A stretch of 64,000 nt of DNA from Algiphilus sp022763315 (lineage in GTDB: Bacteria; Pseudomonadota; Gammaproteobacteria; Nevskiales; Nevskiaceae): NCBI RefSeq assembly GCF_965249985.1, contig NZ_OZ252280.1. One strand, written 5' to 3'. The notes under the pieces were generated by a model. That model ran no database searches and was not told the DNA's origin. It saw only the letters and a program-made list of their open reading frames with translations. Positions 26,123 through 34,810 of this stretch are shown in pieces. Made by a program: the position numbers and the translations under genes. Numbering within the stretch: the first letter of the stretch is position 1; every line of letters starts with the position of its first letter.

Positions 26123-27290
26123 CGTCGTCCTCCGCACGACGCAGGCGCAGACCGGCCACCGGATTGCTCAGCGGGCTGGTCACCACGTGCTCACCGTCGC
26201 GCAGCCCCTCGTCGATCAGCACGTGGTCCTCGGCGCGCCAGACCACCTCCACAGCGCGAATATCCAGTTGCCCATTGTCGAAGACCCAGACCTGATCGTT
26301 GCCGCGCAAATAGGCGCGCGGCAGCCGGATCAGAGGACGCGCCTCCCGGCCTTCCATGGTGACGTCGACGAAGGCGTCGAGCAGCAGCGGCGCAGCCCCG
26401 CTGGCACTCCCCAGCGCCAGCGGATCTGGCACCGCCACCAGCAATTGCGCCAGACGGCCCTGCGGCGTGACATTGCCGAGCAGGCGCAGCACCTCGCCGT
26501 GTCGCGCACTGGCCTCGTCTTCGCCTTCGGCCTGACGGATGCGTACCTGCGCGCCCTTTTCGGCATTGAAACCGGGAATGGCAACATGCGCCAGATGCGC
26601 TACCGGCAGGGTGGCACGCACCCAATAGCGGTCCACCGCCACCAGTCGCGCCAGCTGCGACTGCGGCCCTACCACCGCCCCGCGATCCACCGCCGGGTCA
26701 ACCACCAGGGCGCGGTAGGGCGCGCGCAAGGTTGTGCGCTCAAGATTGGCCTGCGCGCGCTGCAACTGCGCTTCGGCACGGCGCACATTGGCCTTCGCAC
26801 TCTCCAGCTGGGGTGCGCGCAACGCCAGTGACTCGTTAACCGTTACATCCAGCCCCTCGCCAAATTGGTCGAACTCCGCCCGGGCCACCTCCCGTCGCCC
26901 CTGCTCCAGCGCAAGCTCGGCGCGTGCCTGTTCCAGTTGCGCCTCGGCCTCGGCCAGCGCCGCCTCGAAATCCGTGGCCTCGATCTCGACCAACACCTCG
27001 CCCGCCGCAATCACGGCGCCAGGCTCAAGCTGTGGGTGCACATCCACGACCCTGCCGCTGATCTGCGGCTGAAGCAGCACGGAATCGGCCGCTACTACCG
27101 AGCCCGTGGCCCGCACTGTAATCCGTTGCGGGCTGCGCTGCGCCACTTCGGTATGCACCAACCGCGCCTGTACGGCACCGTTGGCGCCCCGCGCCGGCGG
27201 CTCACGTGTGGCCATCATCGCGGCAAAGGCGACGACCGCCAGCGCCAACACCAGCAACGGAAGGGCGGCTTTCAGGACGCGCTTGGTCAC
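26115..27290 (-). CDS. RND efflux periplasmic adaptor (membrane fusion protein)
   Basis: This 391-residue HlyD/AcrA-type adaptor links the pump to the outer-membrane channel. An N-terminal hydrophobic segment (ALPLLVLALAVVAFAA) anchors or exports it. A lipoyl-like half follows (PQISGRVVDVHPQLEPGAVIAAGEVLVEIE), then a coiled-coil hairpin rich in Ala, Glu and Arg (about residues 105-175) and the second lipoyl half (RTTLRAPYRALVVDPAVDRGAVV). The start is GTG preceded by GAGGAG, with GTGA shared with the stop of the outer-membrane channel gene. Overlaps on both sides show tight translational coupling in the operon. Confidence 0.92.
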   Translation of the reverse strand: MTKRVLKAALPLLVLALAVVAFAAMMATREPPARGANGAVQARLVHTEVAQRSPQRITVRATGSVVAADSVLLQPQISGRVVDVHPQLEPGAVIAAGEVLVEIEATDFEAALAEAEAQLEQARAELALEQGRREVARAEFDQFGEGLDVTVNESLALRAPQLESAKANVRRAEAQLQRAQANLERTTLRAPYRALVVDPAVDRGAVVGPQSQLARLVAVDRYWVRATLPVAHLAHVAIPGFNAEKGAQVRIRQAEGEDEASARHGEVLRLLGNVTPQGRLAQLLVAVPDPLALGSASGAAPLLLDAFVDVTMEGREARPLIRLPRAYLRGNDQVWVFDNGQLDIRAVEVVWRAEDHVLIDEGLRDGEHVVTSPLSNPVAGLRLRRAEDDDA

Positions 27291-28786
27291 GGCAACTCCT
27301 CGACATCGGATGCAATCAGGGCAGGCTTGGGCAAGGGCTGCGCGACGCCAGCGGCCAAGCCCCGGCAGAGATTCACCCGCTGCACGAAACGCGCGTTGCG
27401 CGCTGCCAGGGATTCCAGTTCGGCGGTGTTCAGCGCCTGCTGCGCCGACAACACTTCAAGATAAGCCAGTTGCCCCTGTGCATAGCGTCGCCGCGCCTGA
27501 CGCAGTCGTTGCTCGGCATGACCGCGCTGTACCCCCAGCGCCTGCAACCGCTGGGTAGCCGCGGCTTCGCCGACCAATGCGCCCTGCACCTCGCTCAACG
27601 CCTGCAGCCAGGCTTGCTCCAGTCCATACAGCCGCTCCACCGCCACCGCTTCGCTTTCCTGCTGGCGCGCCTTGAGCGCGCCGCCCTGAAACAAGGTCCA
27701 GTCCAGACCCGCCGCGATCTGGCGCAGGCTCTGCTCGAAGAGCTCGCCGAACTGTGCGGCTTGGCTGAATAGATTCGCCGAAAGGGTCAGACGCGGCCAG
27801 CGCTCGGCAGCCGCGGCCGCGGCCTGGGCGTCGGCAGCCTGCAGGCGCAGCCAGGCAGCGCGCAAATCCGGTCGTCGATCCAGCAGTGCACTCGGCAGAC
27901 CGGCGTCGGGCAGCGCCTCCGGTCCGGGCAGGCGGTCCGGGGCAGCAGGCAGGGACCACTGCTTAGGCGTGCGCCCCAACAGCAGCTGTAGGCGCAGCCG
28001 CGCCTGGGCCTCGGCGCCCTCGGCATCGGCGCGCTGCGCCTTCAGGGCCGCAGCCTGCTGGCGCGCCTGTGCCAGCGCCAAGGCATCGGATTGACCGCGA
28101 CCGAAGCGCAAGGCCTGCAGTCGGACCAGGGCTTCGGCATCTTCCAGTTGCCGCTGCAGCGTCGCTTGGCGATGGCCGGCAGTGACCCATTCCGCCCAGG
28201 CGATGGCGATATCGGCCGACAGCGACAGTGCCGCCGTGCGCAGATCCGCGGCGGCCGCCTCCGCAGACAACCGTGCCGCCTGGCGGCGATGGTGCAGTCG
28301 GCCCCAGAAGTCCAGCTCGTAACGCGCCGCAATGGTCGACTGCCAAGGGTCGCCACCAATATTCGCTCCAGGGCCAAAGCCCCCTTGTGGAATGCCCGTC
28401 ACCGTGTTGTTGCCGCTGCCGACCGTAGCGGTATCGCGATACTCGCCGGAGAGAGACAGCGTGGGCAGCACCGTGGCGCCCTGCGCACGGGCCGCCGCAC
28501 GCGCCTGCTGCAGTCGCGCCCAGCTCTGCGCCAGTGTCGGACTGTCCGCAAAAGCGTCGTTGATCAGCGACTGCAGAGGCGCGCCGCCGAGGCTTGTGCA
28601 GGCGGCCACGGGCGCCGCTCCGTTGGCGTCGAAAACCGCCAGCGGCGTCAGCGTCTGTTCGGCCTTGGGGGCCATCACCGCGGCGCAGCCGGCGAGCAGC
28701 ACACCGCCCATCACCAGTACCAGCCGATGCATTGATGCGCAGAAGCGCGCAGGCAGTCGGTCAATGGATGGGCGAAGGTGCATCAT
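27287..28786 (-). CDS. RND efflux outer-membrane channel, NodT/OprM-type lipoprotein
   Basis: This 499-residue TolC-superfamily protein forms the outer-membrane exit duct. A signal sequence with lipobox LLAGC near residue 34 indicates acylation. Two OEP repeats follow, rich in long Ala/Gln/Arg helices (ARLQQARAAARAQGATVLPTL, LDRRPDLRAAWLRLQAADA, DWTLFQGGALKARQQE). The ATG at 28786 is used. A later ATG at 28732 would leave a short 16-residue lipoprotein signal and is possible. It is the first gene of the operon with adaptor and pump. No regulator gene is adjacent. Confidence 0.92.
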   Translation of the reverse strand: MMHLRPSIDRLPARFCASMHRLVLVMGGVLLAGCAAVMAPKAEQTLTPLAVFDANGAAPVAACTSLGGAPLQSLINDAFADSPTLAQSWARLQQARAAARAQGATVLPTLSLSGEYRDTATVGSGNNTVTGIPQGGFGPGANIGGDPWQSTIAARYELDFWGRLHHRRQAARLSAEAAAADLRTAALSLSADIAIAWAEWVTAGHRQATLQRQLEDAEALVRLQALRFGRGQSDALALAQARQQAAALKAQRADAEGAEAQARLRLQLLLGRTPKQWSLPAAPDRLPGPEALPDAGLPSALLDRRPDLRAAWLRLQAADAQAAAAAAERWPRLTLSANLFSQAAQFGELFEQSLRQIAAGLDWTLFQGGALKARQQESEAVAVERLYGLEQAWLQALSEVQGALVGEAAATQRLQALGVQRGHAEQRLRQARRRYAQGQLAYLEVLSAQQALNTAELESLAARNARFVQRVNLCRGLAAGVAQPLPKPALIASDVEELP

Positions 28787-28952
28787 GCGAAGCTCTTGAC
28801 GAGAAGCGGCGCGATATCCGAGCGCGCCGGCGGGCGCTCATGATACGTGGCGCAACCACCATGGCGTTTGACGGCGACGTTGCATTGCGGTGGCGGAGAG
28901 GGCAGCCGCGCGCGCAGCGCACGCTGGTCGGCACGCGCGACTGTAGTTCCGG

Positions 28953-30029
28953 CTAGGCCCAGGCTACTGCCACCAGTCGCTCGCCGCGGAAAGGCATGCG
29001 CCCATGCGCGACGCTGGCATTGTCGATGGCCAGGACATCGCCGCGCTGCCAGGGCATGACGACGGTGTGATCCCAGATGACATCGCAGACATGCCGAATC
29101 ATGCGCGCCGGAATCTCGCCGCCATCCGCGAAGGTGACGTGATAGCTCTGCTTCTCGGCTGGCAGCAAGCGGTGCTTGGCGGTGGCGATCGCCTTGAGCG
29201 CCGTGGCCGCGGCCAGCAAACGGGGGCTCTTGAGCAGGCGCGCCTGTCGGAACAGCTCATGCGGGGTGGCCGTCAGGTGCATGACCTGACTGTGGTTGAA
29301 CCAGGCCAGCTCCCCGGTCTCCGGATGATGGCGGAATGCGGGATGGGTGCTGTACAGCGTCAGCCGGTCGTTCGGTCCCCAAACCACTTCGTCACCGGCC
29401 TCCGCAGCAATGCGCTCGACTTCGGCCTTGTCTTCCGTGCCATAGACCTCGTGCCAGCGCTTGAACTGGAAGACATCCCAGCTGCGCTTGGCGCGCGGCC
29501 CTTCGTAGGCGCGGATATGGCGCACGCCGCGCTGCTCGAAGGCTTCGCGCACTTCCGGGTCCAGCGCCTGCACCACACGCCGCAAATCGGTGAGCGGTGT
29601 CGCCCCGCCAAACCGCGAGGCGGTCGCACACCAGAAGAAGAGGCTGTGCGGCGCACGGTCGTAATAGAAGCTCATCTCCGCATGTTGCGGAATGGGATAG
29701 TGTGGCGGCAGCTCGGTGGAGGTGAAGACGTAGTTGCTGAGCTTGCGTCTAGGGCTCTGGCCCAGATACTCGCACTGCAGATCGGGGGCGATCACCCGCG
29801 CGGCGTCCTCGAAGGCCTGGGCTTCGTCGACGGCAAAGCCGCGAAAACACAGCGCGCCGTGCTGGCGACGCGCCGCCATCACCTCCTTGCGATGGGCTTC
29901 CAGCCACGATGCCAGCGCGGTATTGGGCGCGCTGGCCGTGATGACCAGCGGCAGCCCGAGCTCGGGTTGGGGAAGGTGACCGTCCAGCGGTTCGCCGCTC
30001 GCCTGCTCACGGGCTTGTGCCTTGTTCAT
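28953..30029 (-). CDS. TauD/TfdA-family Fe(II)/2-oxoglutarate dioxygenase
   Basis: This 358-residue non-haem iron oxygenase couples 2-oxoglutarate decarboxylation to hydroxylation of an unknown substrate. The iron triad is visible as His116 and Glu118 (QHAEMSFYY) and the distal His342 (NASVAHGRMPF), with an Arg in FRGER for 2-oxoglutarate binding. Glu replaces the more common Asp in HxD. ALCFRGFAVDEAQAF and FWCATASRFGGATPLTD match the clavaminate-synthase/TauD group that includes natural-product enzymes. The start has GGGAGA upstream. It lies alone between the efflux operon and the ion-channel gene, all on the minus strand. Confidence 0.87.
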   Translation of the reverse strand: MNKAQAREQASGEPLDGHLPQPELGLPLVITASAPNTALASWLEAHRKEVMAARRQHGALCFRGFAVDEAQAFEDAARVIAPDLQCEYLGQSPRRKLSNYVFTSTELPPHYPIPQHAEMSFYYDRAPHSLFFWCATASRFGGATPLTDLRRVVQALDPEVREAFEQRGVRHIRAYEGPRAKRSWDVFQFKRWHEVYGTEDKAEVERIAAEAGDEVVWGPNDRLTLYSTHPAFRHHPETGELAWFNHSQVMHLTATPHELFRQARLLKSPRLLAAATALKAIATAKHRLLPAEKQSYHVTFADGGEIPARMIRHVCDVIWDHTVVMPWQRGDVLAIDNASVAHGRMPFRGERLVAVAWA

Positions 30030-30072
30030 TGCTGCGTCTCCCGGCGCATGCTGCGCTCTGCTTGTCCTTTCA

Positions 30073-32064
30073 TCAGTGGGAGCCTACCGCGTCACCGCCA
30101 TCGGCATCGAAACCAATGCCCGGCGCAAGGGCGATGAGCACGTTGTCGGCCGCACAGGGCGTCGCCGCATCGCCGCCGAATACCGGTTCGCCGAAGGCCC
30201 CTGGCGGCATCCAGCCCAGCAGACAGTAGCCATGCGCGGCCATGTGCGCGCAAAGGGCATGGAAGTCGCCACTGTCGGCGGCCTCCAGCCAGGGCCGTGC
30301 CGGGAGGAGGATAGGCCGGCCGTGGCTGTCCTTGATGAGGCTGTCGAAAACCGCCAGCAACTCCGGGCACAACGCCCCCTGACCGAGCATGTGGCTCACC
30401 ATCAGCGACGGCACCAGCACATCGTCGCCATGCTCGCCGAGGAGGCTGCGGTTGCCGGCTTCGGCCAGTTCCATCAGCACCCGCGGTCGCGGTCTGGCGC
30501 GCGCCAGTAGCTGACTCAGCACCAGATGGCCGACCACGGCGCGCGCATCGGCCTCCTGACTGTTCTCGACCACTTCGGAACGCACGATCCAGACCTGGTC
30601 ATAGCGCTCCGGGCTGCACTCGGCGAGTTCAGCGCGTGCCACGAAATCGGCCTCGAGCTGCTGACACTGCACCATGGAGGCGCCCTGCAGCGCGCGCCGA
30701 CAATGCCGCTCGCGCTGCTCCGCCGGATAGATCGACACGATGTCCACCTCCAGCGGGGCTGCGGCCTGTTCCGCAAAGGCGGCCAGCAGACCCGCATGCC
30801 GGGGCGTCCAGCCCAGAATGAGCAAACGTCCGGATGCGGCCGCCTCGACGGGTGCAGCGTTGACGCGCGCAGGCGAGGCCGCGTCGTCCACCGCGAGGCG
30901 GACATCGTCTACCGCTGCCCCCCGATCAGGGGTGGTGTCGCGATAGGCCTCGGCCACGAAAACGAGATGATCGTCGGCCGCTATGACCGTGTCACCCGGC
31001 GGATTCAGCCGTGCGCGCGGCGTGCCAGCGGTCGTTCGTATCAGACCGCACAGCACGGCGTTGGGGAAGCAACGGCGCGCCGCCTGTAGCGACAGGCCGG
31101 CGATATCCCCGGCCTCGCGCACATGGAAACGCTCGCTGGCGTCGAGCGACAGCAGCTCGGCATAAACCCGTGCAATCCCGGGGTAGCGCAACTGCTGCAG
31201 CAGTATGCGGTTGACCAGGGCATCCACGGTGATCAGCGCCAATGGTCCGGGATAGGCTGCACGCGCGACATCGGCCTGGCGATGATCCTGCAGCTCGGCG
31301 ATGACCAGCGGCAAGGGACGATCATTGCGCGGTCGGGCCTCCTCGCGCAGCGCGATCAGGGTCTTGATGGTGTTGACGTCCTCGCTGACCTGCTCACCCG
31401 CACCAAAGACACCACCGGGAAGGATGATCACGCCCGATTCCGCCACGTTGACCCGGTGCAGATCCGCCGTTTCCAGCGCGCTCCCGCTGCGCAGCACTAC
31501 ATCCTGACGATGACGGCCGCGCGCGCCGTGCAGCCGGAACTGGTGTGCCACGCTGGCATCGACACGCTGCGACAGCACCGCAATGCGCAGGCTGCGCCGC
31601 CGCATACGGCGCAGAAAGGCGCGGATGCGTCCGCCACCATTGAGCAGTTCACCGACGATCGGCACGGTGCGGCTGCCCATGCCGAGCACCACAATGTGCC
31701 CGCGCACGGTGATCGGCGTCAGCCCCTGCTCTAGCGCGCGCATGGTGCGGTTGAGCCACTGCGTCAGAATTGCGATCAGGGTGCCCATAAAGAGCACGTA
31801 GCCGCTGACCGTGAGCCAGGTGGACACCACGCGCCGCCAGTTGCCCTCGTCGTCGCCCAGATAGCCCGGATCGGTCAGTCGCAGGAAGGCCCACCAGACG
31901 GCATCACCGTAGGCCTCGTCTCCCGTCGGCAGGATCAGGAAGCCGCCGACCACCGAAACCAGCGCCACGGTACAGGCCACCACCATGAGCTGGTAGCCCG
32001 CGCCCTTGATGAACTGCCGTTCGAGGAAATAGCGCAGGCGATCTGCCGCACGCAATCGATACAA
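30073..32064 (-). CDS. CASTOR/POLLUX-type ion channel with RCK-like domains
   Basis: This 663-residue protein resembles bacterial relatives of the plant nuclear channels CASTOR/POLLUX (DMI1). Hydrophobic segments lie at about residues 24-47 and 85-108. The putative pore loop FLRLTDPGYLGDDEGNW sits between them instead of a TVGYG potassium filter. The soluble part holds nucleotide-binding-fold, RCK-like units (ITVRGHIVVLGMGSRTVPIV near 120-140, and RLLILGWTPRHAGLLAAFAEQ near 415-435). The start is TTG with GGAGA upstream, and no in-frame ATG precedes it. It may regulate monovalent cation balance in the inner membrane. Ion and ligand specificity are unknown. Confidence 0.85.
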   Translation of the reverse strand: MYRLRAADRLRYFLERQFIKGAGYQLMVVACTVALVSVVGGFLILPTGDEAYGDAVWWAFLRLTDPGYLGDDEGNWRRVVSTWLTVSGYVLFMGTLIAILTQWLNRTMRALEQGLTPITVRGHIVVLGMGSRTVPIVGELLNGGGRIRAFLRRMRRRSLRIAVLSQRVDASVAHQFRLHGARGRHRQDVVLRSGSALETADLHRVNVAESGVIILPGGVFGAGEQVSEDVNTIKTLIALREEARPRNDRPLPLVIAELQDHRQADVARAAYPGPLALITVDALVNRILLQQLRYPGIARVYAELLSLDASERFHVREAGDIAGLSLQAARRCFPNAVLCGLIRTTAGTPRARLNPPGDTVIAADDHLVFVAEAYRDTTPDRGAAVDDVRLAVDDAASPARVNAAPVEAAASGRLLILGWTPRHAGLLAAFAEQAAAPLEVDIVSIYPAEQRERHCRRALQGASMVQCQQLEADFVARAELAECSPERYDQVWIVRSEVVENSQEADARAVVGHLVLSQLLARARPRPRVLMELAEAGNRSLLGEHGDDVLVPSLMVSHMLGQGALCPELLAVFDSLIKDSHGRPILLPARPWLEAADSGDFHALCAHMAAHGYCLLGWMPPGAFGEPVFGGDAATPCAADNVLIALAPGIGFDADGGDAVGSH

Positions 32065-32146
32065 GATGGCTCGTCTCCGCCGTTAGAAGCGGCTGTCAGT
32101 GTACTGCGCGCTCTGCGGCGGCTACAGGCCCGCGCTTTGGGCTTGG

Positions 32147-33106
32147 TTAGTAGCGCAGGAGGACGCTGCCCCAGGTCATGCCGCCGCCGACACCCTGCAG
32201 CATCAGGGTTTCCCCGGCCTGGATGCGGCCGTCGCGCACGGCGGTATCCAGTGCCAGCGGCACGGAGGCAGCCGAGGTGTTGCCGTGGCGTGCCACCGTG
32301 GTGACGACCCGCTCGGCCGGTACCCCAACGCGATCGGCCAGCGCATTGATGATGCGGGCATTGGCCTGGTGCGGTACGAACCAGTCGATGTCGCGGGCAC
32401 GCAGGCCGGTCTGCTGCAGCACAGTCTGGGCAGACTCGCCCAGCGTGCGGATGGCGGTACGGAACACCGCCTGTCCGTCCATTTCCAGGAAGGGGTTGCC
32501 GCGCACGGCCCCTTCCGCGATACCGCCCGTGACCCGAAGGATATGACCGAGACTGCCGTCAGCGCCCAGATGCGTACCGAGAATGCCGTGCGCTTCGTCA
32601 CGGCTCACGACCACCGCGCCGGCGCCGTCGCCGAACAGCACGCAGGTGCGTCGGTCATTCCAGTCGAGCAGGCGCGAAAAGACTTCGGCCCCGATCACCA
32701 GCGCGCAGCGATGGGCACCCGTGGCGACCATGCGATCCGCCACCGAAAGGGCATAAATGAAGCCGGTGCACACCGCCTGTACGTCAAAGGCGGCCCCCTG
32801 TTGCACACCCAGCTTGCTCTGCAGGATGCAGGCCGTGGACGGAAACACCATGTCGGGCGTGGTGGTGGCCACGATGATGAGATCGACATCGCCCGGACCG
32901 CGGCCGGCGGCCTCCAACGCCTTGCGCGCGGCCTGCAGCGCCAGGTCGCTGGTCAATTCGCCGTCGGCGGCTACATGGCGCGCCTCGATGCCGGTGCGCG
33001 AGACGATCCACTCATCGGAGGTATCGATACGCCCCTCCAGCTCGCTGTTGGTAACGACCCGTTCGGGCAGATAACTGCCGGTACCGGCGATGCGCGCCAA
33101 GCTCAT
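32147..33106 (-). CDS. fabH: 3-oxoacyl-ACP synthase III (KAS III)
   Basis: This 319-residue enzyme condenses acyl-CoA with malonyl-ACP to start fatty-acid synthesis. The nucleophile Cys is in VQAVCTGFIYAL, the His in DWFVPHQANARI and the Asn in HGNTSAASVPLAL, the complete FabH triad. The start has GGAGAGG upstream. It is not in a plsX-fabH-fabD cluster, so it may be a second KAS III or a FabH-like enzyme for special primers. The triad and length fit true FabH well. Confidence 0.93.
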   Translation of the reverse strand: MSLARIAGTGSYLPERVVTNSELEGRIDTSDEWIVSRTGIEARHVAADGELTSDLALQAARKALEAAGRGPGDVDLIIVATTTPDMVFPSTACILQSKLGVQQGAAFDVQAVCTGFIYALSVADRMVATGAHRCALVIGAEVFSRLLDWNDRRTCVLFGDGAGAVVVSRDEAHGILGTHLGADGSLGHILRVTGGIAEGAVRGNPFLEMDGQAVFRTAIRTLGESAQTVLQQTGLRARDIDWFVPHQANARIINALADRVGVPAERVVTTVARHGNTSAASVPLALDTAVRDGRIQAGETLMLQGVGGGMTWGSVLLRY

Positions 33107-33389
33107 GCCTGCCTCTCCAGAAATGTGATGATGGTCCGTGGCTGCATGATGCGCTCCGCCAGCTCCGCTTGCCGCAGCCGCGCATCATTCGGCCCATGGA
33201 TCCGACCGGTCGCCCGCCCCGGACAGCACCGCCGATGGATCGTCGACAGCGCCACTCAGATTACGAGAGCCACGCGGCCCTTGCGTGGGGCGCGCGCTCA
33301 CCCCATAGCCTAAGGGCGCGGCGTCGGCAGGACATCGCTCGCTTGGAGGAGTCGGGCGCCTCGCCACAGGCGCAAGGCGGCGACAGCGT
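33107..33389. other. Intergenic region, 283 bases
   Basis: No gene or convincing promoter box was recognised between the fabH start and the stop of the small membrane protein gene. Short frames here lack ribosome sites. Confidence 0.3.
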
Positions 33390-33671
33390 TCAGTCCAGCT
33401 GCAGCGCCAGCAGCGCGGTCGCGCAGACCAGGGCGAGCAGGCCCCCGGCCACGGCGGCGACTTTCAACGCCACGCGTCGGCGCTTTCGACGTACATTCGC
33501 CGCGTAGAGCTTTTCCAGCTCGGCGCGCGGCATGACGTCCATATCCCAATGCGTGGTATGGGCTTCCTTGATGTCGTCCAGTTCGACCTGCTTGGGCTTG
33601 TCCGGGTGGCGCTCCTGCCCCTCGTCATTGCCTTCGTCGTCGGACTGCGGTGGATCCTTGTGATCTGCCAT
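33390..33671 (-). CDS. Small tail-anchored membrane protein, hypothetical
   Basis: This 93-residue predicted protein has a very charged N-terminal half (Asp/Glu/Lys rich, DEGNDEGQERHPDKPKQ). A basic stretch follows (VRRKRRRV at about 60-67), then one C-terminal transmembrane helix (about 70-90), so the N terminus probably faces the cytoplasm. I do not recognise a family. No clear ribosome site precedes the ATG, but composition and the ordered charged/membrane layout look like a real gene. It is divergent from the SET-domain gene. Confidence 0.55.
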   Translation of the reverse strand: MADHKDPPQSDDEGNDEGQERHPDKPKQVELDDIKEAHTTHWDMDVMPRAELEKLYAANVRRKRRRVALKVAAVAGGLLALVCATALLALQLD

Positions 33672-33807
33672 GGGGCCATGCTAGCAACCCGCCCGGCGCA
33701 GCACATGCCTGATCGTTTATGTCTGCAGGTCCTTCGGCGAGCGGACACTTGCTCCCCGCTCCGCCCTGCTGCACCCTCCTGCCACGACGCCCAGACCCCC
33801 CAACGCC

Positions 33808-34287
33808 ATGCCATCGCCCCGCATCATCGTCCGCCACTCCCCGATTCACGGTCGGGGCGTCTTCGCCAATCGCGACATTCCGGCTGGAACCGAGATCATC
33901 ACCTACCAGGGGCGTCTGCTCACCCACGACGAGGCGGACGCACGCTTCGGCGGCAATTCCGAAGAGGGCCACACCTATCTTTTCACGCTCAATGACCACT
34001 ACGTGATCGACGGCGATGACCAGGGCAATTCGGCGCGCTGGATCAATCACAGCTGCAGCCCGAACTGCCGCGCCGTCACCATTGAGCACGACAGCGGCGA
34101 ACCGGAACGGGACCGCATTGTCATCGAGAGTCTGCGCGACATCGCCAAGGGCGAAGAGCTCAGCTTCGATTACGGCATCGAGCTGGATGTGCCGCACACC
34201 AAGGCACGCAAGCAGATCTGGGCCTGTCGATGCGGCAGTCCTGAGTGCACCGGCACCCTGTTGAAGTCCAAATCAAGACGGCGGTGA
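33808..34287 (+). CDS. SET-domain protein (putative protein lysine methyltransferase)
   Basis: This 159-residue compact SET domain with post-SET tail has SAM-binding GRGVFANRDIPAGTEI, the pseudoknot motif RWINHSCSPNC, and GEELSFDYG containing the catalytic Tyr. The C-terminal post-SET zinc cysteines are in WACRCGSPECTG together with the NHSC cysteine. Bacterial SET proteins of this type may methylate ribosomal or nucleoid proteins or be of eukaryote-like origin; the target here is unknown. No strong ribosome site precedes the ATG. Confidence 0.88.
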   Translation: MPSPRIIVRHSPIHGRGVFANRDIPAGTEIITYQGRLLTHDEADARFGGNSEEGHTYLFTLNDHYVIDGDDQGNSARWINHSCSPNCRAVTIEHDSGEPERDRIVIESLRDIAKGEELSFDYGIELDVPHTKARKQIWACRCGSPECTGTLLKSKSRRR

Positions 34288-34342
34288 CAGCGGACGGACC
34301 AGGGATTAGTCTCGACCGCATTCCCGGACTCGGAGGTCTGCG

Positions 34343-34810
34343 ATGCTGTCTCGTGCTTTTGCTCCCGCGCTGCTGATCCTTGGCCTCGTCACCGCACCTT
34401 CGGCTCTGGCGCAGCTCAGCGCAGCCACCGGCCCCGATCCGGAACTCTCACCCAGCGATGTCGTGCGCGCCCAACTCGCCGGCTTCCAGGCCGACAGCGA
34501 CGCCGGCATCGCCCAGGCCTTCGCCTTCGCTTCCCCGCGCAACCGCTCCGTGACCGGGCCGGTGCAGCGCTTCACCGACATGATCCGCGCCGGCTATGGC
34601 GAATTGCTCGGACATCGCAGCGCCGATCTCGCCGAGTTGCGCCAGGACGAGGCACACACCTACCAGGGCGTCGAGATCACCGCGGCAGATGGCCGCACGC
34701 ATCTCTATGTCTTCATCCTGTCGCGCTATGAGCTGCCCAACTGCAGCAATTGCTGGATGACCGACGGCGTCGCCAAGCGGCCCGCCAACCCGGACGCGCA
34801 ATCACTCTAG
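34343..34810 (+). CDS. DUF4864-type secreted protein
   Basis: This 155-residue protein has a signal peptide (cleavage likely after ALAQ near residue 24). The mature part contains VVRAQLAGFQADSDAGIAQAFAFASP and FTDMIRAGYGELLGH, patterns of DUF4864, an NTF2-like periplasmic domain of unknown function. A Cys pair (NCSNCW) lies near the C terminus. The start has GGAGGT upstream. Its last four bases overlap the convergent PrpF-family gene. Confidence 0.75.
   Translation: MLSRAFAPALLILGLVTAPSALAQLSAATGPDPELSPSDVVRAQLAGFQADSDAGIAQAFAFASPRNRSVTGPVQRFTDMIRAGYGELLGHRSADLAELRQDEAHTYQGVEITAADGRTHLYVFILSRYELPNCSNCWMTDGVAKRPANPDAQSL

Noticed and set aside
32099..33313. A 404-codon plus-strand frame opposite fabH
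   Set aside because: It is antisense to FabH, which has a complete catalytic triad.
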